From Glandiceps talaboti (taxonomy: Eukaryota; Hemichordata; Enteropneusta; Spengelidae), in NCBI RefSeq assembly GCF_964340395.1, contig NC_135558.1:11883501-11947500 (forward strand): a DNA stretch of 64,000 nucleotides, written 5' to 3'. A model generated the notes under the pieces. That model made no database searches and was not told the DNA's origin. It saw nothing but the letters and a program-made list of their open reading frames with translations. Both the position numbers and the translations under genes were made by a program. Of the stretch, positions 37,930 through 64,000 are shown piece by piece; position 1 is the stretch's first letter, and the number at the start of each line of letters is the position of its first letter.

Positions 37930-40900
37930 GCATTTTGTTTTATTTTATATAATATTCCGTCAAATTATGCTTAATAATTTATAAAATTCTCTCATAAAAG
38001 ATCAAAAACACGTTATATGAATTTAAGAATATATGATGTACCAAATATAAGTACAAATGTTATCGAAATTGTACATATGGCTAATAAAATTCAAGCAGTT
38101 AAATTTTTTGTAGGTGAGTACGTGGATATCGTTTCAATGGGACAGTGAAACAGACATGGAACTTAGGAACGGTAAATTGGAAACGATTGCGACAAGTTCA
38201 TTCTTCGACACATGAACAATATATTTTCAATCGATATATTTTGGATTCAAATGTAATTTCAGAGAAGACGCGGAGAAAAAAGACCTATGGAAAGACCGGT
38301 CCTGAAACTTTTTCACGGTGATATGGCACGTCGTTTTAGTTTGTCTGGACCGTCAGACAATGTTAATTGAAACCGACAGGCATGTTAAATCAATCCCCGG
38401 CCCTGAGGGGGTATTAAGAAGATTCTACCACAGGAAATAAAGGGTGTACGTAAACAAGTCGTGTTGCTTAGTCGCCGTCTCTTAATGAGATGAGCACTAA
38501 CAGAATCAATATCTGTGATTGAAATGTACTCGACAAAATTACAACCATAGCAAATAAAGTATCACTGTCACTGTCGGAATAATGTATGGTTGGTATGGAA
38601 ACAACCTAAGCAGACGATAGACTACAAATAGAAACGTTGCCGTTTGTTTTGTCGTTGTTGTCACACGCATACCTTAGTATTTGTATCAACTGATTACCTC
38701 GGATTATTGTAACATTGATGGTCACATTGTCAAGTGGCATTCTTTTCCATAGGCTATTAATCCGACACTGTTATTCCAGTGTGCACGTGACAGAGATCGC
38801 TGGTTAACGTCACTTGCATTGTTTTGTATCTTGTTGAAAGTTGACAAGATGCTGAAGTATGTGACGCGAACTCCAAATTCTAAATTATCGAAACAAAGTA
38901 TTTTTTTAAATAGAAAATAATGACGCATGGAAGAGAACAAATTTGTATGTAGTGTGATCACGTTGCTACGATCCCGGTTTCTGGAATGGAACGATTTGAA
39001 TACGTAAACTATTTACAATAGTGAAAGTTGTGATCGGGAACGAGGCTCGTCTGTCAATCACGGTAATTGAATGTTGTATATTCGGAGTGCAATAATCTTC
39101 TAAACCGTCGGAATTTCGGTTCAGTGCTATTTTTATCCGAACACAGTGTTTGTTTTTTGAGACTAGATGTGTAGTCCTACACGTTATTAATGGATTATAA
39201 CTGACAACTGGGGATTCCACGGGATCTGAATGTTTACACTCAAAGTGTTTCTTAGTACCGCTGTTATACAATTGTAGTAATGGAGAATGATTGGCGTTTC
39301 AATTGTTTTCATGTTTCCTTCAAATCCGGCCTGTTGAACACGATCCACTCTCAAGTAAAGACAATGGTGTGTTGTAGTCACTTAGACACGAGGACTATCC
39401 AACACTACACCAGGTCCTGGGTATAAATCCACCGTCCTAGATATAAGTTATATTCTTAATTCCCCGGTAGAATTCAGACACTTTATGTAAATGGAAGCAG
39501 ATCTGCCATTTTTTTAAAAAGAATTTTAACTCTTTTTTTTTAGAGAGGTTACGCGATACAGCCTGACAGTTTGTGAAAATGGCTTTTCATGCTCCAAAAG
39601 CATATAGAAATGCGGTTAAGATAAATCCATCTTCACTATCTGTCCTCTATCCAAGAGTGTTTTGACAAGAATGTCGAAAGTTGGCGTTTTTAAACAAACG
39701 ATGTACATCTTTATCAAAACTAGGGAGTTAACGTTTGGGTTGGGTAAGGGACAGGTGTGGGTTTAGACCCCCTATCACAAACTATATTTGAATTTAATCT
39801 GATAACAAATGGCTACCGTTCTACACGCGCCTCTTCTTTCTAATTTGGAAAAAAACAGTCGGATTTCACATTTATTGGGCGTTTTGAGTATCACACACCG
39901 TCCCGACCTTAACGCCTCATCGTTGTAAACCACAGCCTCTTTTACGGCACCATTCAAGACGCACCGCCAAGTTATTTCGCAGTGTCGCGGAAGAAATAAC
40001 CATAGACCCTACACGTTTCGTGTAAGGTCTATGAAATACTAGTAACAGCGCCCTGGTTTGTGAGAACGATAACGCCTGTTTATGCTATTCCTTCTTAATG
40101 AAGAAAAGTTGACGACACAGAAGGACGAAGGAAAGGAAGCGCGAACCCACAAAGCAGCGCAGTACGATATCTATATTAAATACTTCCCCAGCAAAAATTG
40201 GAATCCTGGTTGTCCTTCTTCATGACATTGTCAATATTGTCGTAAATCCCCCATGCCTCTTTGCGGCCAATGGTAGAACATGTGTGTGTATGTAGGTGAG
40301 CGGAAAAGCACTCAGGCTTATAAGAATGTGCCACTTTCGAATAACTATTACTCTGCAGTGCCACTCACAAACCAATAGACCGTTTTCGAGCACACGGAGA
40401 TTACCCGTAAGACACTAGTAACGCTGTAAATATTTGGGCTAAACACCGCTCATAATCCAATTGCAGTCATTTATCTCGACTGTTAGTGTCTATTTATATA
40501 CTTCATAGATGACAACGTTGTCGTTGTTTGCTGCCGCAATAGATTGCCACTCTGAGAGAGTATTAATTGGTAACAATTAACACATTGTATCTCTGTAATC
40601 AAATCGACACTCTACAATATTAGCATCGCGTGTTTTTAAACATGTTTTGCGCTCAGATTAGTGTACTGTGTAGTCATAGTTAACTCTTTTATTGCTCGTA
40701 AAACTTTATACCCATTTGAGATTTGAGTGATGGAGATTCCATTCCGGTTCTTTCACTCAGATACAATCGTTTCTGTTTTGAACACGCCTAACCATCAAAA
40801 GACAGTAAGTACAATAACAGGAATTTCACTAAGTCTAAGAATTCGTTACGTTGCATTTTAAAAAAAAGTAACACGACTCTTTTGAAATACATTCCCCATA

Positions 40901-41715
40901 TACACAAGTCATTCTAGAATATGTACAAATTAAAGTCGTTTTAGAAGACGTCGGAAAAATTATGACCATATTCAAGGCATCCAGTTTCTCCAGTTCTTTC
41001 CCGAACGGATTGACTTAAAATAAGCTTAATTTATCGCACAATTTTCAGCATTATTTTCTTTTTTGTTATCCCCCCTTTCAAGTTTCCTTCGATTTCTCCT
41101 AGTACATTAAAATTTTGATAGACATACGTAGTTAGTACAAATTCGACTTTTATTCGAGGCTTCGAAAAAAACAATGTGTGTCCTGACGAAAATGAGAATT
41201 CGTAGTCTTTACGTTTCGTATCCACGAACTGACTCCTCCTGCAGCCCGTGGATATAATAGTTTCACCTTTGTGCTTGACAGGCCAATATTTTCACACCCT
41301 ATTTCGTGTTCAGAAGTTTTCAAATGTTTAGAATGTCTACAGCGTGTCTGTGAGGCACCGTGCCATGACGAGCGAGGTTGCTATTTAAGCGATATCGCAC
41401 TAAGAAGACACATTCCCTTTGGCACCGATATATCTCTTGTAATAATTCTCTAGCAATGATGCATTAATTAAGGCAAGGAAACATAGTGACCCATATATAC
41501 TGAACGATTCACAACAACGCAAGGACACAATGCCGAAATGGACAGGAAACTCGGGCTTTATATCACTGAGCCATACATTACGTACGTGTCGCCACGAGTG
41601 TTACTGTACATGTCAACCAGTGGTTGTCAAAGTTCTTGACAAGGAGGGCAGAGTCATTATGTAATTAAGCGGTAAGGTACTACAAGAAAGGAGCAACAAA
41701 AGCCTCTTGAAGTCA
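37930..41715. other. Upstream region of the ADAMTS-like gene, no gene seen
   Basis: No coding exon recognised. It contains one copy of a dispersed repeat (39917-40000) and a CATAGACCC hairpin (40002-40036). GC is somewhat higher than in the left third of the window by eye. Distal regulatory sequence is possible but cannot be shown. Confidence 0.35.
39917..40000. repeat. Dispersed repeat, CATCGTYGTAAACCAC family, copy 1
   Basis: About 66-80 bp with GTAAACCACAGCCTCTTTTA, then CGGCACC and AAGACGCACCGC. Two more copies lie at 52020-52083 and 52227-52305. Confidence 0.65.
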
Positions 41716-41720
41716 GACGC

Positions 41721-41760
41721 CTATAAAAGGCTTAAAATGACAGTGGTGGAACTTAGCATT
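41721..41760 (+). promoter_or_regulatory. TATA box and probable start region of the ADAMTS-like gene
   Basis: CTATAAAAGG lies at 41721-41730, and transcription would begin about 30 bp further on, near 41750-41760. That leaves a 5' leader of roughly 90 bp before the ATG at 41846. Position and sequence are those of a focused RNA polymerase II promoter. The initiator itself was not identified. Confidence 0.6.
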
Positions 41761-41845
41761 TAGAACCCTGTCGAGTATCGGTGCAGTTCAACTCCAAAGC
41801 ACACGTACTTCCTCTCTTTCTCGTCGTCATTTTTTCTATTTTACC

Positions 41846-63344
<21,499 letters not shown>

Positions 63345-64000
63345 ACACAGTGATAAACATTGTACCGACTACAAATGGTCTGTCTTATCACGTTGTTCAT
63401 AGTAAGCACTTTCACAACTCAGCCTTTTGAAATAGTTGTAGTCATATGTAAAACATGCCCGATGTAAGTTTTGAGTTTGATAATTGTCTCCATGACAGTC
63501 ATGTACTTCAAAATTGAGTTAAATACCACTTGATCAGAATCGTCTTTGCTTTTTGCAACCATCCAGCAGATTCAATACTTTGTAGTGATTCTCTTCTTCT
63601 TGTTAACATTCATCATGACCAACCAAGTTGTTTTTTGACAGAGTTGTTTACTACTGCCTTGTAGAATGTTTAGTTTGAAGGTAACCCATGATTTCTATTT
63701 AAAATAATTTCATCTATTTTATGTACTGTTTATTTTAACATTATTTGAGGAAAGATTATTATTATATAGAAATACGTTTATTAATAATTAGACCACATCT
63801 GGCAAGGCCTAGAGGGTGCTATGAATTGTATTTGTGCATGTGCCTCCATCTCTCGGTGTCTAATTCCTTTGAGTAAATTTCATTCAAACATGGCACAAAG
63901 GTGACATAATGTATGCTGTATACCCGTCACTTTGATTGGCTACTTTTCAAATTTGACTGAAGGACAACCATATTTATCCTAAACTTTATCAATTATAAAT
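63345..64000. other. 3' UTR and downstream of the ADAMTS-like gene
   Basis: No second gene seen. No canonical AATAAA was found in this stretch, so the transcript may end at a variant signal or beyond the window. Confidence 0.4.

Overview
The window is a piece of an animal nuclear genome, AT-rich, with long introns, many microsatellites and several foldback or MITE-like elements. The spliced genes, the ADAMTS-like matrix protein and a short palindromic 8-mer (TACATGTA) that recurs many times fit a marine invertebrate, either a lophotrochozoan or a non-vertebrate deuterostome. The species cannot be fixed from sequence alone. All gene models below were assembled by eye from open frames, splice sites and intron phase. 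Every exon joins in frame.

Four protein genes are supported. (1) Minus strand, 6479-758: a secreted 530-residue protein with two 2-oxoglutarate/Fe(II) dioxygenase-like domains, the first degenerate and the second with an intact HxD...H...R set. (2) Plus strand, 7616-33435: a 112-residue basic protein that looks like the orthologue of human C11orf98. Its 14-codon first exon lies head to head with gene 1, and a 24.4-kb intron separates it from the other three exons. (3) Minus strand, 30475-15293: a 1-acyl-sn-glycerol-3-phosphate acyltransferase (AGPAT1/2 type, 271 residues, six exons) lying wholly inside that intron on the opposite strand. (4) Plus strand, 41846-63344: a secreted ADAMTS-like protein of 837 residues in 17 exons (signal peptide, TSP1 repeat, cysteine-rich module, spacer, acidic linker, six more TSP1 repeats, PLAC domain), preceded by a TATA box.

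Layout: 1-757 and 33.5-41.7 kb hold no gene I can recognise. 6.5-7.6 kb is a divergent promoter interval split by an 821-bp foldback transposon with a 9-bp target-site duplication. 8-15 kb, 22-30 kb and 42-49 kb are intronic or downstream DNA with microsatellites, minisatellites and inverted-repeat elements. A perfect 366-bp palindrome with an AT core sits in intron 4 of the ADAMTS-like gene.

The most notable points are the nested antisense AGPAT gene, the transposon-split bidirectional promoter, the active plus decayed dioxygenase pair, a GC-AG intron in AGPAT, and a recurring pattern in which tandem repeats begin at splice sites and so copy the splice signal into the intron. I found no single new multi-gene system. 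The genes have unrelated roles: lipid synthesis, a small basic protein of unknown role, extracellular matrix, and secretory-pathway hydroxylation.
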